From assembly GCF_019175385.1 (NCBI RefSeq), contig NC_083338.1, positions 64,388,884 through 64,452,883 of the forward strand: a stretch of DNA of 64,000 nt, given 5' to 3'. Every line of letters starts with the position of its first letter. Within the stretch, counting starts at the first letter, position 1. This document shows positions 46,506-58,147 of this stretch, piece by piece. The translations under genes were made by a program, and so were the position numbers. Source of the DNA: Lycium barbarum (lineage: Eukaryota; Streptophyta; Magnoliopsida; Solanales; Solanaceae). The notes under the pieces were generated by a model. It was not told the origin of the DNA. It made no database searches and saw only the letters and a program-made list of their open reading frames with translations.

Positions 46506-49500
46506 TGTTATAGCCCGCATTTCGAACGTTCTGAAGATTCGAGGTAATCGTGGGAAGTTAAGAAGGTGACTAGCTTTCAAGGTTATTTTAAATGCAAGTT
46601 GGTGGTGAATACTATTCATGAATATTATTAGTGTGGGAATATTGAGAAAAGACTAAGGGCAAAAAGGGAAATTTCCAAAAGGGCGTCATGGTAATTTTGT
46701 GGAAAGGCTAAGGGTAAAACGGGAATTCTACACAAAGTCTTGAGAATTCCATGGAATGGCCATGTGGCCGAATTTTTTAAAAAAAAAAGAAAGGGAAAAA
46801 GAAGATGACAAAATAAGTCATCTTTTGCTTAGAAAAAGAATTCAAGAAAAAGGGAGAAATGTTATGTCCCGTGTTTTCGTATAATTGGAAATCGAGAAAT
46901 AATTACGACTTGTATGTTATAAGGAAATATTTTGATTTTTTTTGTGCATAGGACCATGTTGGTTATGGAATCATTAATGTCAAGACCTCGGGAAAGGCCG
47001 AGGGTAAATTTGGAATTTCGGAAATTAGTTTCGGGAATTACAAAACGGAACTTTTAATGAATTGGGCCAAGAATTGGACAACAAAAATTGAAGCCCAAAA
47101 TTGTAGGGTGGCCGGTCAAAGTCCAAGGCCCAAACCCATTTTTTTTGTGTCATGTGCTATGCACATGACCATTACTAATGGATATATATCAAGATGTCTT
47201 GCTAATTATCAAGAACAATAACCACACAACAAAAAAAAAGTGAGCTAGTCCATAAGAAAGGCTCTCGGCCGAGAGTGAGGAGGAGAGAAAGAAAAAAAAT
47301 TGCTAGCCCTTGTTCAATCCAAAAATCTTAGTTTCCACATAGTTGTGAAGTACTCAAGGCCCTCTTCAACGGGGTATAATTAGTTTGGCACAAGAACCTC
47401 GTTTGCGACAAGTCGGGTTTTCAAGAAAAGGTAAGAATTCTTCCACTTTTGTGTTATGGAATTGGTATGAATGTTATGATGAATGAAATGAAATGAGAAT
47501 TTTGTGGTAGTAGTGTATGTGTGTGCAGCCGTGTGTGTGTGTGTGTTGGTGTGTGGCCGTGAGCCATGAGAGTTAGAAGGGGAGGTGAATTGAATCCTAT
47601 TTAGTTCATTAGTTGCGTCGTTATAACCTTTAAGACGTAAATGATCGATTGATGAATTAAATTGGCATTGAAAAATGATTTCGGACATCATCGGAAAGTG
47701 TATTCCTTTTGTATATTTACGTATATCATTGTATATCTGTGGTACTAAGGACTTTAAATATGATTTATTGTTGATATTAATGAATTCGGAATGAAACGAC
47801 GCAAGTTAGAATGTTCGTTGTAAGTTTTGATGTTTTGAAAGAATTATGGAAAGTAATGGATTTTGGGCAATTTCGTGTATGGCACGGAATGTATTTGGAA
47901 TGTGTTGGCATAATCTTGAATGAGAGAATGAATACAATAATATGGATATAGATTTGGGATTTTGAAGTTTGAATGAAAGATCTCCAACTTGTGTAGTAAG
48001 GTGGACCTTTGAAGTTAGGGTGGTTTGATTATGATTTGTGTTGTTGTTGATGTGTGGGCTGTGGTTGTTGATGTATTTTGAGCCGAGCTAAGTCTCGGGG
48101 GTGTTAGATTTATAGGGGAAATGCTGCCGAAATTTCGGTAGGCAAAAATGGAGTTAATGGCATTTTTAAGCCTAAGAATCTCAATTGGTAACTTTGACCA
48201 TTTGCAGATTTCAGACGAAACGGGACTTGACTTTTGGGAGAGCATTCGACGTCTGTAAGGTATGTAAAGCTTCCCACTTCTTCGTTTGGCATGTCTTAGT
48301 ATGCTAGGTGAATATTGGAACCTCCGGAGCATCTCTGCTCCTCGAAACCCGATCCATAGAAAAGTTACTATTCATTCAATTCAATTGAAGCCTAAGGGCT
48401 CTATTTTGGCTAGAATGCCACCAATCGTTCGAAACCTATCGAAACGTGGTCGGGTAACTTAGAAATGATTACGTATGAACTTTTGGCCCCTAAATGTTCG
48501 TAAATTATGTTCGCCACCTCAATTCGACTCGAGGTGGGCCCGCTAACCCCGAGACGCCCTATTTGTCTTATTGGGCTGTCCTTTTGAATAAAGTTTGATA
48601 TGATACTTTCGGTTTTGGAACTTCCTCCTACGAGTTATGTTTGAATATTATGATATGCTAAGTTACGTTTTGAGCCATACGTAATATGTTGGAAACGCTT
48701 TGTGAAATGAAACTTTGTATCGACTAAGTATTCGATTATTTTGTACTATGAAATGACTTATGAGACTACTAAGTTTTGAAAGGCTATTTTGAAATATGAA
48801 TTGCATTTGTTTGCTCACGACTCCGCTCGTGCCTTATTATGACTTCGTTCACCGGTTCCCGGGCCGGTTATGATTCGTGCGCCTTACAATAATTCGGCCG
48901 TATGCTGTGTTACGGTTCCCGAGGCTTCGCCATAGGGCCGGGTTCCGTTTAGAGTTATGCTGTGATATGGCTCGTGATGCGATACGCTCACCTATGTTTG
49001 TGTTTGTGTTCGGAGATACGGAGATTTGAAACTTTCTGGTGTTATGCTGTGTGTGGCGCCAGCGTCGGAGTGGCGACCACGTTCTTAAGCGTTTGCATGA
49101 TTTCGTTTGCATTATGTATACGTATATGACTTTGATACGGATTTTGACATACTGATTTGTACTCCACTTTGTTATTTGATTTGCTTTCAGTTTTGATCCA
49201 TATTTCTGTACTCCGTGCTTTACACACTCAGTACATATTTCGTACTGACCCCCTTTCTTCGCGGGGGGGGGGGGGGGGGGGGCTGCGTTTCATGCCCGCA
49301 GGTACAGACATTGGTGATCCTTCACTTTCTGTTATTTTGGAGTACTCCTTCTGATCCAGAGTTCACTTTTGGTACAGACTCCTTTTGCTATGTATATGCT
49401 CTGTATATTTGACGATTTGGGTACGGCGGGGCCCTGTCTCGCCATATGTCTTTGTTTTGAGTTCGTAGAGGCCTGAAGTCATATATGTGGGGCGAGGGTC

Positions 49501-52500
49501 CTATATATGTTTGTTTGATTTTGTTTTCTGGTCTTAAAGCGGTCCGTTTGTTTTGATGGCCCTAAATGGCCCTTATGCTTATGTTTGCACCTTCGACCGG
49601 CGATGTCTGTTCCGCCGCTCAGTTTGTATTTGATATGGCATTTTGATTTTTGCGACCGCTTAAGACATATTTGATAAAGATTCAGTTTGATATGACTTTT
49701 ATGAATTTTTGGAACATGCTCGGATTTGGGAAATGAATATGCGGTTTGGTCTGGGTACCTAGATAGGGTGCTAGTCGCGGCCAACGGGGCTGGGTCGTGA
49801 CAAGAAAAATCAAGAAAAATCTAGAGTTGGGCATGTGCCCCTCACATGCCACTAATTATATATATATATATATATATGTATAAGTCTGGAAAGAAAAACA
49901 AGACAATTTATCATTTAGTTCTAGGAAATTTAAGAGAAAAGGAGAGGAAAGAAAAAAAAAGAAAAAAAAAAGGGGCGGCAATAGGGGCTGGCCGAGCCAG
50001 CCCCATAAGTTGATCACGGAAAATTCTTTCTTCATGTTTCTCCCACTAGTTGGAAGGCCCTCGTCGACGTGGAGTAGTCGTTGGAACAAGGGAAGTATTC
50101 GTTTCGCAAGAATAAAGTTCTAGCCGAGAAAGGGGACTAGTATTAAGGTAAGGTTACTCCTTATTTTTATATGTTAAAGATGATTGTGTATGTTGTGGAG
50201 TATGTGGAAATGAATGAAAGTTATGAAATATATGTGTGTGTTGAAATGGGGCCGTGTGTATAGGTTGTGTTGTGTGTAAGTGATGAATTAAGTGTATGCA
50301 ACATGATTATGTAGTGTTGTAATGTATGGAAAATGAATAAAAATCATGGAATAGGTGTATTGTGATGTTGGCCGTATGGTTCCCCTTTTTCGTAGTTGGG
50401 AAATGAAGTTTTAATAATCCAAGTTGAGATTATAATCGTATGGGCCGAATTGGAAGGAAATGTAGTCATGATATGGTTTCTTGAATTTATGAAATGAAGT
50501 TGTAAATGTATATATTGTGACATAATGTGTGAACTTGGAAGGAAAGAATGTGTGGTGTTGTTCTCGGGTTTGGAGAAGAATTCGGGTATATTGGAGTGTT
50601 GGTTGGGTTGCTTGAAATAATTGTGTGAATGGTTTAAAGGGTTTTTAATATTGTTTTGAATGGTTTCGGATTGGTAATTGAATGTATGAACGTTGATGTT
50701 GGTTTGAATGTAAGTAGTGGAATTGAATATGAGTTATGTTTTTGAATTGTGTAGGAGCGCTTAATGTTAGAATGTTTGTTGTCGTTGCTATTGATATTGT
50801 GGCCGGGTCAAATTCCCGGATTGTTGTTGTTGATTTGGAGCAGAGCCATATTCTCCTGGTTGGTACATTTACAGGGGAGGTGCTGCCGGAATTCCGGCAG
50901 GATATAAGGGGATGTGCTTGAAGGGTTAAAGGGAGTATTTGATAATGAAACTAATGAATGGATGAACTCTCTTGCATGTAGACAAACGAGTTGGAGGCAC
51001 AAGCGTAACTAGTTGGTCGCGGCGCAGGTATGTAAGGCTTACCCTTTTCTTTCTTTTGGCATGTCTTAGAGCCAAGTAAGGTGTGATATTGATATATTGG
51101 GGCTATTCCATTCTGTGATTCCGAGTCTGTTTATGATTTGTATGTCCTCCCTAGTTTAATTATCTAATAATCCTGATAGACGGATTCTGACTTAAGTATG
51201 CTGACATCCGTATTTTGACATAAGTATTCTGGTCTGAGAATTCTAACATAAATATTCTGATGTAAGTATATGGCATAAGCGTTCTGATATGAAAAGTTCT
51301 GATACAAATAAGTATTCTGAAGTAAGTATTCTGACATAATCCTTCTGATATAAGTAATCTGTTACGGATATTCGGATAGTACGTTAGATTAATTCATTGA
51401 GTCTTGGTTATGTGCATTTAGTTTCTCATTTTCTGCTCGTGCATAGAGTCTACTTCCTTCACCGAGTCCCGGGCCGGTTTATATCGTGCGCACGGTTCCC
51501 GAGTTCCTCGCCTGAGGGCCGGGCGCCGTATATGAATTCCGAAGTTTGATGTGTTACGAAGTATGATGTGTTTGGTTCGCTGAACCGCCTATATGTATTT
51601 GTACATCCGGATATTATGATGTGTGTCGGAGACAGGAGCAAATCTTCTGAAGTATGATGTGGTTGGCGCCGAGGGCAGGGCGGCGTCACGCTTTCCCCGG
51701 GTCCTGCAAAGGACTGGATACCGTTCTTGGCATGCATGGTCTGTGTTCAGTAAGTTGATTCTGCTACTTTGTATATTGTACATACGATCTGTGTATCTGA
51801 GTCTGATTATGATCCCGTCTGTTATACTCCTTTACTTTTGGGTCTGATTCTGATTCTGTCTGTTATATCTCCGTATTTTTTATTCTGATTGTGATTCTAT
51901 TTATTGTATTTCTTGCCTTACATACTCAGTACATATTCCGTACTGACCCCTCTTCTTCGGGGGCTGCGTTTCATGCCACGCAGGTACACTCAGTTGATCT
52001 GGAGAATTGGCTAGGAGATTCCGGATGGATTGGCGAGCTCCACTTCCCATCGGAGTGTCGCCGAGTCAGAGTATACATATGTTGTGTTTTCTGAGTTGTA
52101 TTAGAGACTTTGCAGACAGAGTTGTGGGTTCAGAGAGTCAGTCCGTAAGCAGCTGCATATGTCTACAGATTCTGTTTGGTCTGGTCTGAAATCTGTGTTC
52201 TAAGCGGCCCTGTTTGATATGATGGCCTAAACGGCCTATATGTTCGTATATGTGTATATGTTCAGGCGATGTACATTCCGCCTGCCTTCTGGATCTGATA
52301 CGATATGTCTGATATGTTTGATACACGTGGCCGCTTAAGACACTGTCTGTTTACAATTTCTGTTATATGGTCTACTGTACGTTTCGTGTGATCAGATTCT
52401 GGAAATTTGGAAAGAGTATGTATGAAATCAGAGTCTGAGGGTTCGCTCGGCTCCGTATGTGGGGTCGGGTGCCCATCACACCCTAATAAGGTTAGGGTGT

Positions 52501-52504
52501 GACA
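46506..52504 (+). repeat. N8 3' LTR, split by S2
   Basis: The LTR is 46506-46859 plus 49803-52504. It matches the 5' LTR closely. Differences include about 22 bp present here near 46760 but lost in the 5' copy, and a 28-bp repeat unit near 43265 in the 5' copy that is missing here. A degenerate TATTCTGACATAAG-type repeat occupies about 51185-51360. The CATACTCAGTAC module lies near 51920. Confidence 0.92.
46860..49802 (+). mobile_element. S2: solo LTR inserted in N8 3' LTR
   Basis: This single 2943-bp LTR runs from TGTTATGTCCCG to GGCTGGGTCGTGACA, with a perfect duplication AGAAA (46855-46859, 49803-49807). The uninterrupted site is seen in the N8 5' LTR near 32981-33000. It contains a promoter-like module (48080-48142), a donor-like AAGGTATGTAAAG near 48258, and a G run of about 20 (49263-49282) inside the CCCC..GGGG hairpin of the CATACTCAGTAC module. 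Confidence 0.94.
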
Positions 52505-52509
52505 GAAGG

Positions 52510-52636
52510 AAAGGTAACATCCTAAATGTCCTGTAGCTTCCTATTTATAGATGTGGTGCACAACACACCGATAAACAAGACTCTACTAGACACGGTCTGT
52601 AGACACTCCGAGGATAAACTGCTCTGATACCACTTT
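52510..52636 (-). other. N7 leader, right piece, with primer site
   Basis: On the minus strand the tRNA-iMet site TGGTATCAGAGC (52621-52632) is followed by a leader shared with N10 (63140-63265). The leader continues at 32657 on the far side of N8. Confidence 0.85.
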
Positions 52637-55018
52637 TGTCACGACCCAAACCCATTGGCCATGACTAGTGCCCGAGCTGGACAATCGTATACATACCTGC
52701 TAAATATAATCAGCTGAAACTAAGGACAGTATGGAAACTTGTAAAAGCAACCGAAAGATTCGCAACACGACATATCATAAACCTGTCTCCTGAGGAGTCA
52801 CAGCATAACAATAACACACTATGCAAGCCGACAAGGCTGCCACTATACACGGGGATATCCAAAGCATAACAATAACACGGTACGCAAGCCGACAAGGCTA
52901 CCACTATACACGGGGATATCCAAAGTAAACCATATAGACACAGCTGACCAAAACTTATGTACAACCCACACATGTGTCTACAGACCTCTAAGAGTACAAG
53001 AGTCAAATATGACGGGACAGGGCCCCGCCGTACCCCTGGATATATATAAGTCTATATAGAAGATCTGTACCCAAATATCTAGGCTCCGAAACAATGGAGC
53101 TCTCCAAACAGCTGAGCAGAAGTCCTAAGCTGGAGGATCACCAAATCGAGTTTCTGTACCTGCGGGCATGAAAAGCAGCCCCCAGAAGAAAGGGGGTCAG
53201 TACGGAATATGTACTGAGTATATAAAGCATGTAATGCAATAAGAAAAATCACAACTGCATAAACGATTACAGGAGGCAAGTATGATAATCAAAGATATCA
53301 ATGCACCTGTGCCTTACGATATGAAAATCATGCATGTCTATATCATATACCATATCCGGCCCATTATGGGACTCGGTGAATAAGTCATCATATACCATCC
53401 TCGGCGCCATAATCACATCATCATCATCATATACATATATATATATATATATATATACCGTACCCGACCCTCTAGTGAGGGACTCGGTGAACAATGCAGT
53501 GAAACTGTACATGAAAACATACCCGGCTCGGGACTCGGTGAAAGATATATTACGGCATGCACGAGCAGAGTAGTGAGCAACTATATGCAAACTAAGTCAT
53601 ATCTGAGACTCAATAGAATAATCAAAATGAACTATCATTTGAAAATCAAGAAAATAGTCATATCAAGTACCCTTCGAATGTCACTATGGATTATATCAAA
53701 ATAGGACGTCTGAAATCATAGACACGTATCAAGACATTATAAAATAAGTTCTAGGAATCAAGAACATTAGCCGTCCTAGTGTCTCTAAGAATAGGAGCTT
53801 CTTTGGAGTCATATACATGTCGTCCGTTTGTTTCATAAAGATCAAGCCAAAAGAAAGAAGGGATAGTTTTACATCTTGATTTACGACGCTCGAAACAATT
53901 ATGACGAATCAGCCCCTTTTTAAGACTTTATCTACAAGATAATAATAGTAACACAAGCATCAGCCAACTTGTACTCAAGCACAACCAACAAGACAGCATA
54001 TGGACAATACGACGAGCCACGAGCTCGCTATATGACAACTATTCGGCGTTTCACCTTGCCCTCCTCCAAAACTCCATAACAACAATAATACAACTAGGCT
54101 ATGTACACATTAGCTCAACCTTATGTTCAGAAATTTAATTACGATAAGAGCAGCCCGGCTATAGCCTATACAAATTCGGGCAGCATTTCCCCTGAGAACT
54201 CAAGAATCCCCGAGATCCCAATTCAGTAAAAAATATCGACCCTATACCAATAATAGTAATAACAACAATTTCATATCAAGCTAGAATCGGATCCATCTCC
54301 AGATCATTTTCAAAACAGCCCACAATCACAATATCAACTACTTTCCATAAACAAGGAAATTATCTCAACAACACAACAACAACCACAATGGCAATAACGA
54401 GAACTATACGACAACAACAACAATTACGACACACCAATAATTAATTCTAACATCCCTTGCGATGTTTATTCATTCTATCAATCCTTTAACCAATTATACG
54501 ATATCTTACATGCTTGTTTTCTTCCAAATTTACGAGCCATATCAACAACAACACGACAACAACATCAACCACCATCCAAGTACAAGAAAATTACTTCAAC
54601 ATTTTAACAACAAGTTCGAAACAGTCCACCAAAACTACAATATCAAAAATATGATTTTCGATCTTTACTTCGCAAAATTACAAACACACGGAAAAGAGTA
54701 TAATATTACCATGAACAACAGCACCCATACATATGTATAACTATATTTCCAACCCTTCAACATAACAAATTACCTTCAAATACAATATCATAATAATGAC
54801 AACACTATTCAAACTTAACCCAATTAGAACAACTCCAATTCTGCCCATTTACAACGCCAACAATAATCATGTAATTTTCTTACTTCCAATTTCGTCTAAC
54901 ACAATTTAATCTCTCCATAACAACATCATTAACCCCAATTACATTTCAAGGATAAGAAATCTTACCTTAAATTGATTAGGACAGATCCTATACTCACTTG
55001 CACCAATCGCACCACTTC
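52637..55018 (-). repeat. N7 5' LTR, interrupted by N10
   Basis: On the plus strand it starts TGTCACGACCCAAAC. The U5-side blocks are recognisable: GGACAGGGCCCCGCC (about 53017) and the CATACTCAGTAC module in reverse (about 53197-53226). It also has a (TA)n run at 53432-53455 and half of the promoter palindrome near 54170-54190. The sequence stops at N10. The remaining U3 should lie right of the window, after N10. Short open frames here are LTR artefacts. Confidence 0.82.
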
Positions 55019-58000
55019 TGTCACGACCCAACCCCGTAGACCGTGACTAGTGCCCGATCTGGGCACTCAAACACATTCTAGTATATAGCAGAAGCCGACA
55101 AGGCTTTAGTTCTAATTTAGATAATCTCCAGAAAAATTTCGGCAGAGTTTTCTTTGTTTTACGGACTATCCCATATACCCTGCACGCAGAAAATACCAAC
55201 AAAGGCCACACAGGGCCAACAGAGTAACATTTAAATATATGCGGACCGGCCGCCGCGGCGAATGGGATCGCCCAAACACAACATATACACACAGCTGTAC
55301 AGAAAGATCCCAACCCACAAACATGTCCACAGACCTCTAAACAGACCGACAGAATCATATGACAGGACAGGGCCCCGCCGTACCCATGAACGAGAATATA
55401 CATATATAGAAGTGACAGACTATACCAAAAGATGGCTCTGAATTATAGAGCGCTCCAAAAATAGCAGAATGAGATCCTAAGCGGACGGATCAGCAAACCT
55501 GTCGTCGGTACCTGCGCGGCATGAAAACGCAGCCCCCGAGGAAAGGGGGTCAGTACGAAATATGTACTAAATATGTAAAGCCTGAGTTGCAGAAACAAAA
55601 TCATAACTGGTATAGAACGTACATAAAGTAAACAGAAAATACAAAGTATCAGATATATATTTTCAAAACATGCGGAGTGTGTACAGAAACATATGTCATA
55701 TCAAATCCGGCCCCTGCCAAGGGACTCGGCAGACAGAACGTGGCCACCCTCCCGACGCTGGTGCCACAACACAGAAGAATCAGAATAGGGGCATAACCCC
55801 GTAACATAATATGTCATATCAGATGGCCATAGTAAATCATATCAGAACAAACGTACATGGCACAGCATACTCCACAAACCCATGTACGCGTATACCTGCC
55901 CCCTCACATCGAGGCACGGCGAACAATGCAGGGGATTACGCTTGACAACATATCCTGGCCCGGGCTCAGTGTGGGGAACATTGGGGCATCCACGAATGGA
56001 GTAGTGAGAGACTAATGCAATTAAAATATCATAAATGTTTCCATAGACTCAATAAGGCATATCCAAGACAAACCGATCCAATGAAGTCGGAAGGAATCAT
56101 AGTAAATGAGTTTCGAGTATCAAAACAATTTATTAGACTTAACGGAATATTTAAAACAACGTTTGTTAGGTAATTAGAATGGTAGTCAACACGTTTCTTT
56201 TAAGAACTATTCGAAAAGAAGACTTAAGTACATTAAGGGAAAAACCGGGAATAGTGGGCCCATCTCGGGACAAGCAAGGCAATGGGTCCAAATTACGCCC
56301 TTTAAGCTTATGGTATCACATATAAAGGTTCTACGGACATTCTGTAGCTTTCCAACGAGTTTAGAGAAGGTTTGCATAATTTCCAAGAAAACATACCAAA
56401 AGAGTTCAATCTTACTGAAAGAAAAAGTGATATTTTCACTTGCGGATTCCGAGGGGCAGAAAGTCTTTCGAGGCCCGAATTCGATCCTAATACACTTAGG
56501 CATGCCAAAAGAAGGATCGGGGTAGCTTTACATACCTTTGGAGCTTTTTAAGCCTAGCCAAGCTCACTCTCCGTTTCGTCGAAAATCTGCAAATGGTCAC
56601 ATTTACCAATTGTAAGTTATAGATGCTACAAATTCAATTCAACTCTTATTTGTCTACCGAAATTTCGGCAGCACTTCCCCTATACATATAGCACCCCCGA
56701 GAATTCAACTCGGCTCACAATCATCAACAACAACCCAAACAACAACATCAACATCAACAACAAACACAACATGGCACAACTAGTTCTACTTGCCGACATA
56801 ATGCCATAATCTTTACTTTAACCTTAACTTTCAAACTAATCTCAACGATTTCACATTCATTATCAATCAAGGTTATCACAGTATAGATTTAGAAACATTT
56901 CATATCATTTCCTCAAGTTATGCACACGATATACATAATGTACAACTTTTCCGCCAAAGTCATAATTCACTCAAAACTTCTAATATTGAACAAACATATT
57001 CATAATATGTTTCTAGCTTCCAACTTCATCAATACTCATCAGAATTTGCAACTTAATAACTTCATTTTCATAATGTCGTAAAATCATTCTAAAACGACAT
57101 AAACTTCTACATTCCATTTCAATGCAAACTTACATCATTTTACCTTCATTTACATTGCAAACATCACAATAACACACTAACACACCAAATAACATCAATT
57201 CATCGCCATGTTCCAAGAACCCTACCACACGGCCGACTACTATATTCCAACTTGAACTTCCTTTTTCAATGTGAATTCCTCCATTAACATAACTAGAATT
57301 CAACATAATTTCGACTCACCATAATTATACAACACATATACACACACGGCTATAGGCTATCTCTCTTATCCACTTTGCAAACTTCTATGTTTCCATACAA
57401 TCAATTCGTCTCTACATACTACAACATAAACATGACTTTATAACCCAAGAATAAGGGGTGAATTCTTACCTTTCTTGCTCCCTCTTCTTCACTTGAATGA
57501 ATGGTCACCTTGAAGAATTGAGTGCTTCTCTCTCCAAATCAACTACACCAAGTTGTAAAGGGACTTTGAATTAGTGAAAATCCGACAAGAGAATATTTTT
57601 TTTGGTAAGATTTTTGGTGGTTGAATTTCACTAGGATCAGCCGAAACCCTCCTCCTCTTTGCTCTTGCTTGTTTTGTTTTTCTCTTGTTCAATGCTTCTT
57701 GAATTTTCTTGAAACTTAACCCTTTTTATAATTAGTTGGTCACATGCTAAGTCACATGACCAACATCATGGGTTTGGGCCAAGCCATGGCATGGCCGGCC
57801 ACCCCCCCCCCCCCCCCCACTTATGGGCCTTATTTTACTTCTTATTTTACAAGCCCAATTGGCTACAAATTTTATTTTTGCAATTCCCGAAACTAATTTC
57901 CGAAATTCCACGTTTTTCCCTTAGCCTTAGTCAACACTTCCATATTAATATTCTTTCATACACAACTCCTATGTCAAATAAAATTTAGTTATGACCTTAT

Positions 58001-58060
58001 TTCTTACAAGTCAAGAATATTTCCAAATTTTTCCAACGTGTTAAAACACGGGATATAACA
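55019..58060 (-). repeat. N10 3' LTR (complete, 3042 bp)
   Basis: On the plus strand it runs from TGTCACGACCCAACCCCG to GGGATATAACA. It contains the reverse CATACTCAGTAC module (one base changed, about 55540-55576), the palindrome ACCGAAATTTCGGCAG (about 56656-56671) with the CCGAG..CTCGG stem at about 56697-56714, a reverse donor-like CTTTACATACC near 56529, and a run of 17 C at 57802-57818. Confidence 0.93.
57802..57818 (+). repeat. Poly-C run in N10 LTR
   Basis: Seventeen C residues on the plus strand (poly-G in element sense). Length is likely unstable and may be an assembly-sensitive site. Confidence 0.9.
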
Positions 58061-58096
58061 TCCTCCCCCCCTTTAGAACATTCGTCCTCGAATGTT
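58061..58096 (-). promoter_or_regulatory. N10 polypurine tract and hairpin
   Basis: On the minus strand the perfect hairpin AACATTCG-AGGA-CGAATGTT (58077-58096) is followed by TAAAGGGGGGGAGGA abutting the LTR. It begins only about 50 bp after the end of pol. Confidence 0.92.
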
Positions 58097-58147
58097 AAAT
58101 TAATCTTATAGGGTCTGAGAATACTTTGGGGGAGTTTATGTTTATAG

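Larger units (their letters stand above)
32658..52504 (+). mobile_element. N8: complete non-autonomous LTR element with 5S module
   Basis: N8 is bounded by TGTTATAGCCCG and GGGTGTGACA and by a perfect duplication GAAGG (32653-32657, 52505-52509). Removing N9, S2 and one copy of their duplications leaves about 8178 bp: a 5' LTR of 3108, an internal region of 2019 and a 3' LTR of 3051. The internal region has a primer site, a 5S-derived module and a polypurine tract but no gag or pol. It sits in the leader of N7. The LTR copies are very similar, so insertion was fairly recent. It must have been moved by proteins from another element. Confidence 0.93.

Noticed and set aside
55019..58060. Host genes in the window, including the AT-rich stretches of the LTRs
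   Set aside because: Every stretch could be assigned to an element by LTR ends, duplications or repeat copies. No non-transposon domain was recognised in any frame.
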